A DNA stretch of 64,000 bases, from positions 62,001 to 126,000 of the forward strand of contig JAIOZA010000001.1 in assembly GCA_021740825.1 (NCBI GenBank). Direction: 5' to 3'. The notes beneath the pieces are model-generated. The model worked only from the letters and a program-made list of their open reading frames with translations. It did not search any database and was not told where the DNA came from. How positions within the stretch are numbered: the first letter of the stretch is position 1; every line of letters begins with the position of its first letter. Of the stretch, positions 40,663 through 50,011 are shown piece after piece. The DNA is from Bacteroidia bacterium (lineage in GTDB: Bacteria > Bacteroidota > Bacteroidia > B-17B0 > Aurantibacillaceae). Both the position numbers and the translations under genes were made by a program.

Positions 40663-42999
40663 ATGAAAATTAAAAAAAATATTTTCCTATTTGCCAGTCA
40701 ATCCAAATCTTCATTTATTTATAATGAAATTATACAACTTTCTAAGGAATTTGAAAAAGTTAATATTGTACTGCAAACTAGTGATGAGAATGATTTTTTT
40801 TATCCTGATAATGTAAGCGTTCATTTGGTAAATTATGATCACTACAAAACATCTCTCATATTAAAAAAATATTTGCTACAATACTTAAGAATTTTATTTA
40901 TTGATATTATTAAATCGCGTAAGCATATTTTAAAATTAAATATACATAAATTAAATGCCAGCAGGTTGCTTCGCATTTTTTATATTTCTGATTGTATTAA
41001 TGACTTAACATCGATAAGAAAAAACGACCTATTTTATACTTTTTGGTTTGATGACTGGGCAAGTTCCTTAGCGCTTTTAAAAAAACAAAATAAAATAAAT
41101 AATTTTTTTAGCTTGGCACATGGATTTGATTTATATGAAGAAAGAACGGCAGTGACAAATAGAATTGCATTTAGGTGGTTTCAATTAAAACATGCACAAG
41201 CAGTATATTCTGTTTCAAAAACAGGCGCTACTTATCTAAAATTAAAATATCCTAATTATGCTGAAAAAATCAAAATTTCCTATCTTCAAACGTCTTTTTC
41301 AGGAAAAAACATAGCCATCCAAAACCCTATTCATCTTTTAACATGTGCGAATTTCAGCAAGGTAAAACGAATTGAGTTAATTCTAGAAATATTACAAAAA
41401 TTTACACAGCCTGTCGTTTGGTATTACATTGGAAATTATAATGCTAACAGCAATTACTGGAAAAGTTTTTTAAGTAAAATCCAGGACATTAAAAATCAGA
41501 ATAAATTAGTTGAAATTAAAATTATCGGTGAGCTCACAAATGAACAGGTGTTTAATTTTTATACAAAAACACCACTATCTGCATTAATAAGTGTTTCTGA
41601 GTCAGAAGGACTGCCAGTGAGCATGATGGAAGCATTAAGTTTTGGCGTACCAATTATCGCTACCGCTGTTGGCGGATGTCCTGAAATAGTTAATTCCAAA
41701 ACAGGAATGCTTATTCCAAAGAATTTTAATGCTAAAAATGTGGCTACTGAAATTGTTGAATTTATATTGTCTAAGAAAAATATAATTGAATACAGGCAAG
41801 GGGTATTTGAATTTTGGAAACAAAATTTCTCTCAAGATAGAACAAAATTTTTATCAAAATTCAATTTGCCAGAATCTTCATTAAAACCAAGACAAATTTG
41901 CTGCAATTGTATAATGGATAATGAAAATGATAATTCAATTACATTTAATGAACAAGGTATATGCAATTATTGCGAAAGCTACAACCATAAAATTAATGAT
42001 TTAGGAACAGACGAACAGAAAAATAATTTCATCACAAAAAAACTAATTGAAATAAAAAGCAAAAGAAAAAACAACGCTTATGATTGCATACTTGGAGTAA
42101 GTGGTGGGGTTGACAGCACTTATTTAGCATTTTGGTGCAAGCAAAATTCATTAAATCCATTGGTTGTGCATTTTGATAATGGCTATAATAGTGAACTAGC
42201 TTCTAAAAATATTGAAAATATTTGCACAATTTTAGGATTCGAACTAAATACATTTGTTATCAACTGGAATGAGTTTAAGGAGTTACAATTAGCTTATTTA
42301 AAAGCGGGAGTAATTGATATTGAAGTATTAACTGATCACGCCATTTACGCTACCTTAGTTACCTGCGCAAAGAAATATAAAATTAACTATATTTTAAGTG
42401 GATTTAATTTAGTGACTGAAGGTATTATGCCAAAAGAATGGGTATATGATAAATTAGATTGGAAAAACATAAAAGATATTTACAAAAATTTTGGCAAAAA
42501 TTATAAAATTAAAACTTTTCCCCATTTAACTTTTTTACAAAAATTATATAATCATTGGTTTTTAAAATTTGAAAGTATTCAAGTATTAAATTATATAAAT
42601 TATAATAAGAAGGAAGCCAAAAGCTTAATTGCAAAAGAATTAAATTGGTTAGATTACGGCGGAAAACACTACGAATCTGTTTTTACAAAATTTCATCAGT
42701 CCTATATTCTACCTGTTAAATTTAAAGTTGATAAACGAAAAGCACATTTATCTACATTAATTTGCTCAGGTCAAATTACCAAAGACGAAGCAATTGAGGA
42801 AATGAATAAACCTCCATTCGATAGTAATTCAATTAATAATGAAAAAGAGTATATAGTAAAAAAACTTGGACTTACCCTAGCTGAATTTGATGAAATAATT
42901 TTTCGGGAACCTAGGCAGCATCCAGATTTTAAAAATGAAACTAAACTATGGGAAAGGTATTTTAAAATCATAAAATTTATCAAATTTTGGAAAAATTAA
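40663..42999 (+). CDS. Bifunctional fusion: GT4-type glycosyltransferase (N-term) + WbpG-like N-acetyl sugar amidotransferase (C-term)
   Basis: SVSESEGLPVSMMEALSFGVPIIATAVGGCPEIV (GT4) then ICCNCIMDNENDNSITFNEQGICNYCESY and GVSGGVDSTYLAF (PP-loop amidotransferase), one uninterrupted frame. Confidence 0.9.
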   Translation: MKIKKNIFLFASQSKSSFIYNEIIQLSKEFEKVNIVLQTSDENDFFYPDNVSVHLVNYDHYKTSLILKKYLLQYLRILFIDIIKSRKHILKLNIHKLNASRLLRIFYISDCINDLTSIRKNDLFYTFWFDDWASSLALLKKQNKINNFFSLAHGFDLYEERTAVTNRIAFRWFQLKHAQAVYSVSKTGATYLKLKYPNYAEKIKISYLQTSFSGKNIAIQNPIHLLTCANFSKVKRIELILEILQKFTQPVVWYYIGNYNANSNYWKSFLSKIQDIKNQNKLVEIKIIGELTNEQVFNFYTKTPLSALISVSESEGLPVSMMEALSFGVPIIATAVGGCPEIVNSKTGMLIPKNFNAKNVATEIVEFILSKKNIIEYRQGVFEFWKQNFSQDRTKFLSKFNLPESSLKPRQICCNCIMDNENDNSITFNEQGICNYCESYNHKINDLGTDEQKNNFITKKLIEIKSKRKNNAYDCILGVSGGVDSTYLAFWCKQNSLNPLVVHFDNGYNSELASKNIENICTILGFELNTFVINWNEFKELQLAYLKAGVIDIEVLTDHAIYATLVTCAKKYKINYILSGFNLVTEGIMPKEWVYDKLDWKNIKDIYKNFGKNYKIKTFPHLTFLQKLYNHWFLKFESIQVLNYINYNKKEAKSLIAKELNWLDYGGKHYESVFTKFHQSYILPVKFKVDKRKAHLSTLICSGQITKDEAIEEMNKPPFDSNSINNEKEYIVKKLGLTLAEFDEIIFREPRQHPDFKNETKLWERYFKIIKFIKFWKN

Positions 43000-43002
43000 T
43001 TT

Positions 43003-44238
43003 TTGGACAATTCTAAACAAATATTATTAATTTCATACACCTTTCCACCAAGTGCAGGTATTGGTGGCAGAAGATGGGCTAAATTTGCAAAATACCTCAG
43101 CAGACTAGGATATTATGTACATGTAATTTATGCGCCAATTAATACAGCAGATAAATCGTTGTGGATAGATGATATTATTGATAATGAGAATATTAAACTA
43201 TACCCTGTTAAAAGTTCTTACCCATCTATTTTACTATTAAAGCCAGAAACTATATTTCAAAAAATTAATTACCGAATAAGTTTATCTTTAATAAAGTTAA
43301 CTTCTAAAGGTACGCCATATGATAGGGCATGGCTTTGGAATAAATCAATGTTGCGAAAAGCTGAGTATATTATAGATTTTTACAAAATAAAAAATGTTGC
43401 GGTAAGTTGTGCTCCATTTAGTTGCGCATATTATTCATTAGAATTAAAAAAAAAATATAACGATTTAAATTTACTTGTCGACTTTAGAGATCCTTGGACA
43501 TGGGGTCAGGGATATGGATTTAATAATTTATCTGCTAAAAGATTAAATTATGAAAAGATGATGGAAGGTGCAGTCGTTAAATTTTCAGATAAATTTTTTG
43601 TTCCCTCTATCGAAATGAAAAAGCACTTAGTTGTAAATTATCCAGCTTTTGAAGATAAAATATTTCAATTGCCACATGGTTTTGATGAAGATGAAATAAT
43701 TCCGCAGCAAAAGAATTATTCTAAAAAATTAAGATTAGTACTGTATGGTACTTTATATAATAATTTAGGCCCTATTTTTGAAAATCTTGCAAATTTTATA
43801 AATAATACTAATCATAAAATTTCATTAGATATATATTCTACAACGTTTACTTACAAAAATACTTTTAAAGCAAATCAACTTTTAGGGAATGATGTAAATT
43901 ATTATAAACCAATTTCACCAAAATTACTTTTTAAAAAATTTAATGAATATGATTATGCTCTAATTATTCAACCTGATTTCGCAAAAGACTTTATTACGAC
44001 AAAAATTTATGAAATCATTTATTCAGCTACCCCTATTCTATTAATTGCTAATGAAGGCGAGTTATCAAAATTTATTTGCAATAATAATTTAGGACTATTT
44101 TATACTCCAAATAACCTTTCAAAAAATTTGAATAGCATTTTTAAATATGATGCAAGCGCATTTAAATTAAATCAATTTAAATGGGAAAAATTCTCTTTTA
44201 AATTAATTTGCTCAATTATCATTAAGCTTTTGAAATGA
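43003..44238 (+). CDS. Glycosyltransferase (GT4-like)
   Basis: LLISYTFPPSAGIGGRRWAKFAKYLSRLG, LVLYGTLYNNLGPIF; TTG start. Confidence 0.8.
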   Translation: MDNSKQILLISYTFPPSAGIGGRRWAKFAKYLSRLGYYVHVIYAPINTADKSLWIDDIIDNENIKLYPVKSSYPSILLLKPETIFQKINYRISLSLIKLTSKGTPYDRAWLWNKSMLRKAEYIIDFYKIKNVAVSCAPFSCAYYSLELKKKYNDLNLLVDFRDPWTWGQGYGFNNLSAKRLNYEKMMEGAVVKFSDKFFVPSIEMKKHLVVNYPAFEDKIFQLPHGFDEDEIIPQQKNYSKKLRLVLYGTLYNNLGPIFENLANFINNTNHKISLDIYSTTFTYKNTFKANQLLGNDVNYYKPISPKLLFKKFNEYDYALIIQPDFAKDFITTKIYEIIYSATPILLIANEGELSKFICNNNLGLFYTPNNLSKNLNSIFKYDASAFKLNQFKWEKFSFKLICSIIIKLLK

Positions 44239-45326
44239 AAAAAATACTAATTATTATAGGAACAAGGCCTAATTTCATTAAGGTAACTCAATTCAAAAAA
44301 GCTGCAGATTTGTACACTAATATTGAGATTAAAATAGTTCATACAGGTCAACACTATGATGAAAAAATGGCTGATGTTTTTTTTAAGCAATTTAACCTTC
44401 GGCCCGATTTTCACTTAAATATTCCGCAAGTAAGTCCAAACTCGCAAATGGCAGAAATAATGTTACGTTTAGAAAAATTAATAAAAAATGAATATTATCC
44501 CGATTTAGTAATTGTTGTTGGAGACGTTAATTCTACCTTGGCAGCAGCTCTAACTGCTAATAAGCTACATATAAAATTAGCTCATTTAGAAAGCGGTTTA
44601 AGAAGCTTTGACCGGACAATGCCGGAGGAAATTAACCGTATAATAACTGATGAAATTTCAGATTATTTTTTTGTTACCGAACAGAGTGGTGTGACTAATT
44701 TACTTGACGAAGGTAAATTGCAAGAACAAATATTTTTTGTTGGAAACACTATGATTGATACATTAGTGGCTTTTCAAGCAGAAATTAAACAATCTGATAT
44801 CCTTGCAAAGTTAAATTTATTGCCAAAGCAGTTTGTATTAATGACTATGCATCGACCAGCTACAGTTGACATGGAAGCCGGTTTATTAATATTGGTTGAC
44901 TTATTAAATGAAGTTACAAAAAAATATAAGGTAGTATTTCCAATACACCCTCGTACAATAAAAAAATTAGATGATTTTAAAATAAAACATTTAATAACAG
45001 AAAATCCAAATATTATTTTAACAGATCCATTAGATTATTTTGCTTTTCAAAATTTAATTCAAAACAGTAAATTTATTTTAACAGATAGTGGTGGCATTCA
45101 AGAAGAATCTACTTATGTTCAAGTGCCTAGTTTAACTTTACGTCCTAATACCGAAAGGCCTGTTACTGTTGATGAAGGCACCAATACGTTGGTGCCATTT
45201 GACATAGATTTGATATTAAGCCATATAAAACAAATTGAAAATTTAACTTATAAAAAAGGAATTATACCCAAATTATGGGATGGAAAAGCAACAAAAAGAA
45301 TACTTGAAATTATTTCAAAAAATTAA
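44235..45326 (+). CDS. wecB: UDP-N-acetylglucosamine 2-epimerase (non-hydrolysing)
   Basis: IIGTRPNFIKVTQF, HTGQHYDEKMADVFF, HLESGLRSFDRTMPEEINRIITD. Confidence 0.95.
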   Translation: MKKILIIIGTRPNFIKVTQFKKAADLYTNIEIKIVHTGQHYDEKMADVFFKQFNLRPDFHLNIPQVSPNSQMAEIMLRLEKLIKNEYYPDLVIVVGDVNSTLAAALTANKLHIKLAHLESGLRSFDRTMPEEINRIITDEISDYFFVTEQSGVTNLLDEGKLQEQIFFVGNTMIDTLVAFQAEIKQSDILAKLNLLPKQFVLMTMHRPATVDMEAGLLILVDLLNEVTKKYKVVFPIHPRTIKKLDDFKIKHLITENPNIILTDPLDYFAFQNLIQNSKFILTDSGGIQEESTYVQVPSLTLRPNTERPVTVDEGTNTLVPFDIDLILSHIKQIENLTYKKGIIPKLWDGKATKRILEIISKN

Positions 45327-46441
45327 TGAATTTCTATATTACATATAATGATGCGCCATCAGGTATTTTTTCTTCACAAGTAATAGATGTAGTTAAATTT
45401 CTTAACATAGAAGTTAAACAAAAAGTTAAACTAATTTCTTTTATATCGATAAGAGGATTTTTAAATAATCGAAAAAAAATAAAAAAACAAATACCTGATG
45501 CTATCATATTACCAATGTATCCCAAAATGATTAATTGGGAAAAGAACTTATTTTTATTAAATTTACTATGTACTCTTTATAAACCTAAAATTTTAATTGG
45601 TCGTTCAGTAATTGCAACTAAATTATCCTTATTAATTAGAGACAAAAAGAAAAACTGTAAAAAGGTAGTTTATGATGGAAGAGGCGCAATAGCAGCTGAA
45701 TGGAAAGAATATAATGTGGTAACTGACCAAAGGTTAGTTGAAAAAATAGATGCCTTTGAAAAAGAAGTTATTTTAAACTCAGATTATAGAATTGCTGTGT
45801 CTGCAAAACTAATTGAGTTTTGGAAAAAAATGTTTCAATATGTTTCGGATAAGCATATTGTTATACCATGTAACATTAATTCCATCTTTGAAAATATTGA
45901 AATTTCAAAAAATAGCATTTCACAAATTAGAAATGAACTATATTTTAACTCAGATGATTTTGTATTTGTTTATTCAGGCTCGTTGGCAGGTTGGCAATCT
46001 TTCGATTTATTAAAAGAATTCTTAAGACCAATTTTAGCAAAAAATGATAAATGTAAGGTGCTTTTTTTGTCTGAATTTGACAAAAATATTGAAAATTTAA
46101 AAAAGGAGTTTTCCAATCAAGTTTTCTCTAAACATGTATCTCCTTATAAAGTACCATATTATTTAGTAGCATGTGATTATGGTTTGTTGATTAGAGAGCA
46201 GTCTATTACAAATAAAGTAGCATCCCCCGTTAAATTTGCTGAGTATTTATGCTGTGGCCTAGGGATTGTGATTTCAGATAATTTAGGTGATTATACTAAT
46301 TTTGTAAAACAGTATAAATGCGGCTCTTTATACTCAGAATTTAATTTTAACAGGTTAGATAAAGTCAATTTAAAAAAATTAAGCTTAACTTATTTCACAA
46401 AAAAAGCCCATTTGCATTTGTATAAAAAATTATTTTGCTAA
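45326..46441 (+). CDS. Glycosyltransferase (GT4-like)
   Basis: VYDGRGAIAAEWKEY, FVFVYSGSLAGWQSFDLL, SPVKFAEYLCCGLGIVIS. Confidence 0.8.
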   Translation: MNFYITYNDAPSGIFSSQVIDVVKFLNIEVKQKVKLISFISIRGFLNNRKKIKKQIPDAIILPMYPKMINWEKNLFLLNLLCTLYKPKILIGRSVIATKLSLLIRDKKKNCKKVVYDGRGAIAAEWKEYNVVTDQRLVEKIDAFEKEVILNSDYRIAVSAKLIEFWKKMFQYVSDKHIVIPCNINSIFENIEISKNSISQIRNELYFNSDDFVFVYSGSLAGWQSFDLLKEFLRPILAKNDKCKVLFLSEFDKNIENLKKEFSNQVFSKHVSPYKVPYYLVACDYGLLIREQSITNKVASPVKFAEYLCCGLGIVISDNLGDYTNFVKQYKCGSLYSEFNFNRLDKVNLKKLSLTYFTKKAHLHLYKKLFC

Positions 46442-46665
46442 ATGAGTGCGAAAATAAATTTCTATAATTTTCATTTTATGTCCGTCCGATTAACTTAATG
46501 ACAGCAGTATTAATAAATATCCTTTAAGTGCAACATTCAATTCAAATAATAAGGGTAATTTTATAGGATTTCTTTAACGGCTATATATTGAAGGATTGGT
46601 AAATATGTAAAATAGCACAAGTATAAAAACAACTTGAAGAAATTAGATTTCATAAAGCTTAGAAT

Positions 46666-47952
46666 ATGACTGAAGTATATATTCCATATTTAGAGCGCGA
46701 TCGAAAAAATTTTTGGATTGTTTTAGCAATCTACTTATCCATCTTTATTAATTCTTATGTTTTTTTTAAAGAACCTTTTGAATTTTATATTGGCTATATA
46801 ATTTACATTTTATTGCTACCTGGTTTCATAATTCGCTTTGGTTTTAATAGAGAACTATTTTTTATTTTTCTTGTTCTATTATTAAGCGGTATCGCTAGTG
46901 TTTTATTAGGAAATAATACTTCAAGCCAATTTTACAAAGTATTTATAGGATTATTTTTATCCTATTTTTTTTATTACTATGTAATATTAGAATTAGAATC
47001 TAATGTAGAACAATTATTTAAATGGTACTTATATGGATGTTATTTAGCTTCAATACTTGGTTTTTTTCAATTAGTGTCATTCCAAATTGGGTTTGAGCAA
47101 GGCTATAAGTTTTTTCGTATTTTCAATAAATGGGGCTTTGCGCCAGGAGGTACATTTGGCATACGCATTAATTCGATTTTCCCCGAGCCAACACATTTGG
47201 GGACTGCATTGTCAGCAGCTTTTTTTGTTGCAGTTTATAATTTAATTAGCAATAAACCTTTTTATTTAACTCGCTTTCAAGGTTTAGTAATTATTAGTAT
47301 TTACCTACTATCTTTTTCAGGTTTAGGGCAATTGGGTATCTTTTTAACTATATTATTTTTAGCAATAAATTTTGGGCTCATTCGATACATCATTGTGTTA
47401 ATACCATTAAGTATTTTATTGTTTAATTTTTTATACAAGAACGTAATAGAATTTAGAGAAAGGTTTGAAGGATTAATCTCAATGTTTTCCGGTGAAAAAT
47501 TCATACTGGGTAAAACACACGGGTCATCATTTATATTATACAATAATTATACCGTAGCACTTAAAAATTTTAAGTCCAATTTTTTATTTGGCGGCGGACT
47601 TGGATCTCATTTTGTTGCGTTTCAAAAATACTCACTAGCACGTGATTTTAAAGTTAAGGGAATTAACTCAAATGGAGCTGATGCTAATTCAATGCTATTG
47701 CGATTAATTTCTGAAACAGGTGTTTTTGGAGTAAGTATTTTCTTATTCATTGTAATTAAATATTATGTTGGAAGAAATACTAACTATCTAACGCATCATT
47801 GGTTAATTAGTAATGGAATTTTAGTAATGATTTTATTAAACTTATTTAGACAAGGCCACTATTTTTTATTAGGCTTTCCTTTTTTTGTTTTGCTTTATTA
47901 TTTTAATTGGGTTTCCTATAAAAATTATGTTGCTCAGAATAAACTATTATAA
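46666..47952 (+). CDS. O-antigen polymerase/ligase-like membrane protein (Wzy-like)
   Basis: Polytopic; SIFPEPTHLGTALSAAFFVA and large periplasmic loop typical of Wzy/WaaL-like proteins. Confidence 0.75.
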   Translation: MTEVYIPYLERDRKNFWIVLAIYLSIFINSYVFFKEPFEFYIGYIIYILLLPGFIIRFGFNRELFFIFLVLLLSGIASVLLGNNTSSQFYKVFIGLFLSYFFYYYVILELESNVEQLFKWYLYGCYLASILGFFQLVSFQIGFEQGYKFFRIFNKWGFAPGGTFGIRINSIFPEPTHLGTALSAAFFVAVYNLISNKPFYLTRFQGLVIISIYLLSFSGLGQLGIFLTILFLAINFGLIRYIIVLIPLSILLFNFLYKNVIEFRERFEGLISMFSGEKFILGKTHGSSFILYNNYTVALKNFKSNFLFGGGLGSHFVAFQKYSLARDFKVKGINSNGADANSMLLRLISETGVFGVSIFLFIVIKYYVGRNTNYLTHHWLISNGILVMILLNLFRQGHYFLLGFPFFVLLYYFNWVSYKNYVAQNKLL

Positions 47953-47953
47953 T

Positions 47954-47973
47954 ATATTGCAGATCAGCAATAT
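47954..47973. terminator. Candidate terminator hairpin in the convergent gap
   Basis: atattgc-agatca-gcaatat between stop codons of convergent genes, T-rich on the + side. Confidence 0.5.
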
Positions 47974-47976
47974 TTC

Positions 47977-48249
47977 CTATTTTTTTACCTCAAAGGTTTC
48001 AAAATTTCGGACTTCCCCCTCTTCTGCAATTACTTCGGTAACTTTTGATAATGGAGAGCCAACATAGCACCAATCAATGAGTTTATTGATATCATCTTCT
48101 AAACCTTCGGCTTCAATTAATACATCGCCACTGTGTAGGTTTCTTACATAACCAGTTAGATTGCATTTAATAGCTTGTGCATGTGTGCAAAAACGATAGG
48201 ATACTCGCTGTACTTTTCCCTTTACGGTTATGTTGTAATGACGGATCAA
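47977..48249 (-). CDS. Acylphosphatase
   Basis: YNITVKGKVQRVSYRFCTHAQA, GYVRNLHSGDVLIEAEG. Confidence 0.92.
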   Translation of the reverse strand: MIRHYNITVKGKVQRVSYRFCTHAQAIKCNLTGYVRNLHSGDVLIEAEGLEDDINKLIDWCYVGSPLSKVTEVIAEEGEVRNFETFEVKK

Positions 48250-48251
48250 AA

Positions 48252-49241
48252 CTATTTATTTAACGTTTCCAAATTACGGTGTTCCGTTTTATTTAATTCT
48301 TCTTTTGAAAGTGATTTAAAATAGTCGTAAGTAATTTTCAACCCTTCAGCTCTGTTTACTTTTGGATTCCAACCCAATATTTGTTGCGCTTTGGTAATAT
48401 CCGGTTTGCGTTGTTTTGGATCGTCTTTTGGCAATGCTAACGAAATTAATTTTTGGTTTGAACCAGTTAATTTTAAAATTTCATCAGCAAAATCTTTAAT
48501 GCTAATTTCATCAGGATTTCCAATATTAACAGGCATATGGTAATCACTCATTAATAGACGGTAAATACCTTCTACTAAATCATCTACAAAACAAAAACTA
48601 CGAGTTTGGCTACCATCACCAAACATCGTTAAATCTTCTCCTCTTAAAGCTTGACCAATAAATGCTGGTAAAACACGTCCATCATTTAGTCTCATTTTAG
48701 GTCCGTAAGTATTAAAAATACGAATGATACGAGTTTCTAAACCATGTGTTTCGTGATACGCCATAGTTAAAGCTTCCATAAAACGTTTAGCCTCGTCGTA
48801 GCAACCACGTGGACCAACAGGATTGACATTTCCCCAATACTCTTCTGTTTGAGGATGTACTTCAGGATCACCGTATACTTCGCTTGTAGAAGCAACTAAT
48901 ACTCGTGCTTTTTTAACACGCGCAAATCCTAAAACGTTATGAGTTCCTAATGAAGAAACTTTTAAGGTTTGAATAGGAATTTTTAAATAATCAATCGGGC
49001 TTGCAGGAGATGCGAAATGTAAAATGTAATCAATATTTCCAGCAACGTGAATGAATTTACTGACATCATGATGGTAAAATTCAAACTGAGGTAACTTAAA
49101 TAAATGTTCAATGTTTTTTAAATCGCCTGTAATTAAATTATCCATGGCAACAACGGCAATACCTTCTTTAATAAAACGGTCGCATAAATGCGAGCCTAAA
49201 AATCCTGCTGCTCCTGTTATTAAAATTCTTTTTTGTGCCAT
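48252..49241 (-). CDS. NAD-dependent epimerase/decarboxylase, UDP-glucuronate decarboxylase (UXS)-like
   Basis: [64 protein letters not shown]. Confidence 0.93.
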   Translation of the reverse strand: MAQKRILITGAAGFLGSHLCDRFIKEGIAVVAMDNLITGDLKNIEHLFKLPQFEFYHHDVSKFIHVAGNIDYILHFASPASPIDYLKIPIQTLKVSSLGTHNVLGFARVKKARVLVASTSEVYGDPEVHPQTEEYWGNVNPVGPRGCYDEAKRFMEALTMAYHETHGLETRIIRIFNTYGPKMRLNDGRVLPAFIGQALRGEDLTMFGDGSQTRSFCFVDDLVEGIYRLLMSDYHMPVNIGNPDEISIKDFADEILKLTGSNQKLISLALPKDDPKQRKPDITKAQQILGWNPKVNRAEGLKITYDYFKSLSKEELNKTEHRNLETLNK

Positions 49242-49242
49242 A

Positions 49243-49770
49243 TTATTTTTTTGATTTTGAAGGAAGTTTATATCCTATTTTAGTTCTTGTTTCTTTTTTT
49301 TCTTTTTGTTTTTCAGGTGGATCTGTCAACAGAAATTCTATAACCTCATTAATATTATCAATTTTCTTATTGAATTTTGATTCTAATTCTTGTATTCTGT
49401 GTTGAAGTGTTTTTATGTCAGAATTGTATTGTTTTAAAAAAATGAAAGCCCTAACTACTGCAATATTTACATTTATAGCAGTTTCACTTTTTAATATGCT
49501 AGATAGCATTGTAATGCCATGTTCTGTAAAGGCATTTGGAATATAACGGCTACCACCCCAACTTGAGGTTTCAATTTGCAACCTCAAGTCTTGGAGTTCT
49601 TCTTTAGATAATTGAAACATAAAGTCACTTGGGAAGCGCTTTATATTTCTTTTTACCGCTAAATTTATTGATTTAGTTGGTACCCCATACATTTCAGCGA
49701 GATGTTTATCAAGCATCACTCTCTGTCCTCGGATTATAAATAACTTTTTTTGTATGAGTTGAATATCCAC
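49243..49770 (-). CDS. ORF6N-domain DNA-binding protein
   Basis: [49 protein letters not shown]...[17 protein letters not shown]. Confidence 0.92.
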   Translation of the reverse strand: MDIQLIQKKLFIIRGQRVMLDKHLAEMYGVPTKSINLAVKRNIKRFPSDFMFQLSKEELQDLRLQIETSSWGGSRYIPNAFTEHGITMLSSILKSETAINVNIAVVRAFIFLKQYNSDIKTLQHRIQELESKFNKKIDNINEVIEFLLTDPPEKQKEKKETRTKIGYKLPSKSKK

Positions 49771-49784
49771 TTTGAATTCTATTT

Positions 49785-49819
49785 TAATCTTGAGGTTTCA
49801 ATTTGAAACCTCAAGATTA
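49785..49819. repeat. Perfect palindrome (17-bp arms, 1-nt centre) upstream of ORF6N gene
   Basis: taatcttgaggtttcaa-t-ttgaaacctcaagatta; core 27 nt recurs with one mismatch at 49562..49588 inside the CDS. Confidence 0.92.
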
Positions 49820-50005
49820 TCATTTTAATGTTGTTTTGTTTATTACTCTCTGAAATCCTGGCCTATGTCCATTTAAAAAATATTTAATATAGTGTTCTCT
49901 TAAAACTTCAAGTGCATTTAATCTTTCAGAATAGCTTTTAGTTAATCAAAAATCCAAATCAGTTGATTCTTCATTTAACCTTAATTTTTTAACTACTTTT
50001 TCCAT
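49820..50005 (-). pseudogene. Small conserved-looking protein interrupted by one in-frame TGA
   Basis: Translates MEKVVKKLRLNEESTDLDF*LTKSYSERLNALEVLREHYIKYFLNGHRPGFQRVINKTTLK*; TGA at 49946..49948 where Trp (TGG) is plausible. Confidence 0.7.
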
Positions 50006-50011
50006 TTCAAG

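Noticed and set aside
49946-49948. TGA as recoded Trp or selenocysteine
   Set aside because: Other genes in the window terminate with TGA (for example 33680 and 44238) and no SECIS-like context was recognised; nonsense mutation is simpler
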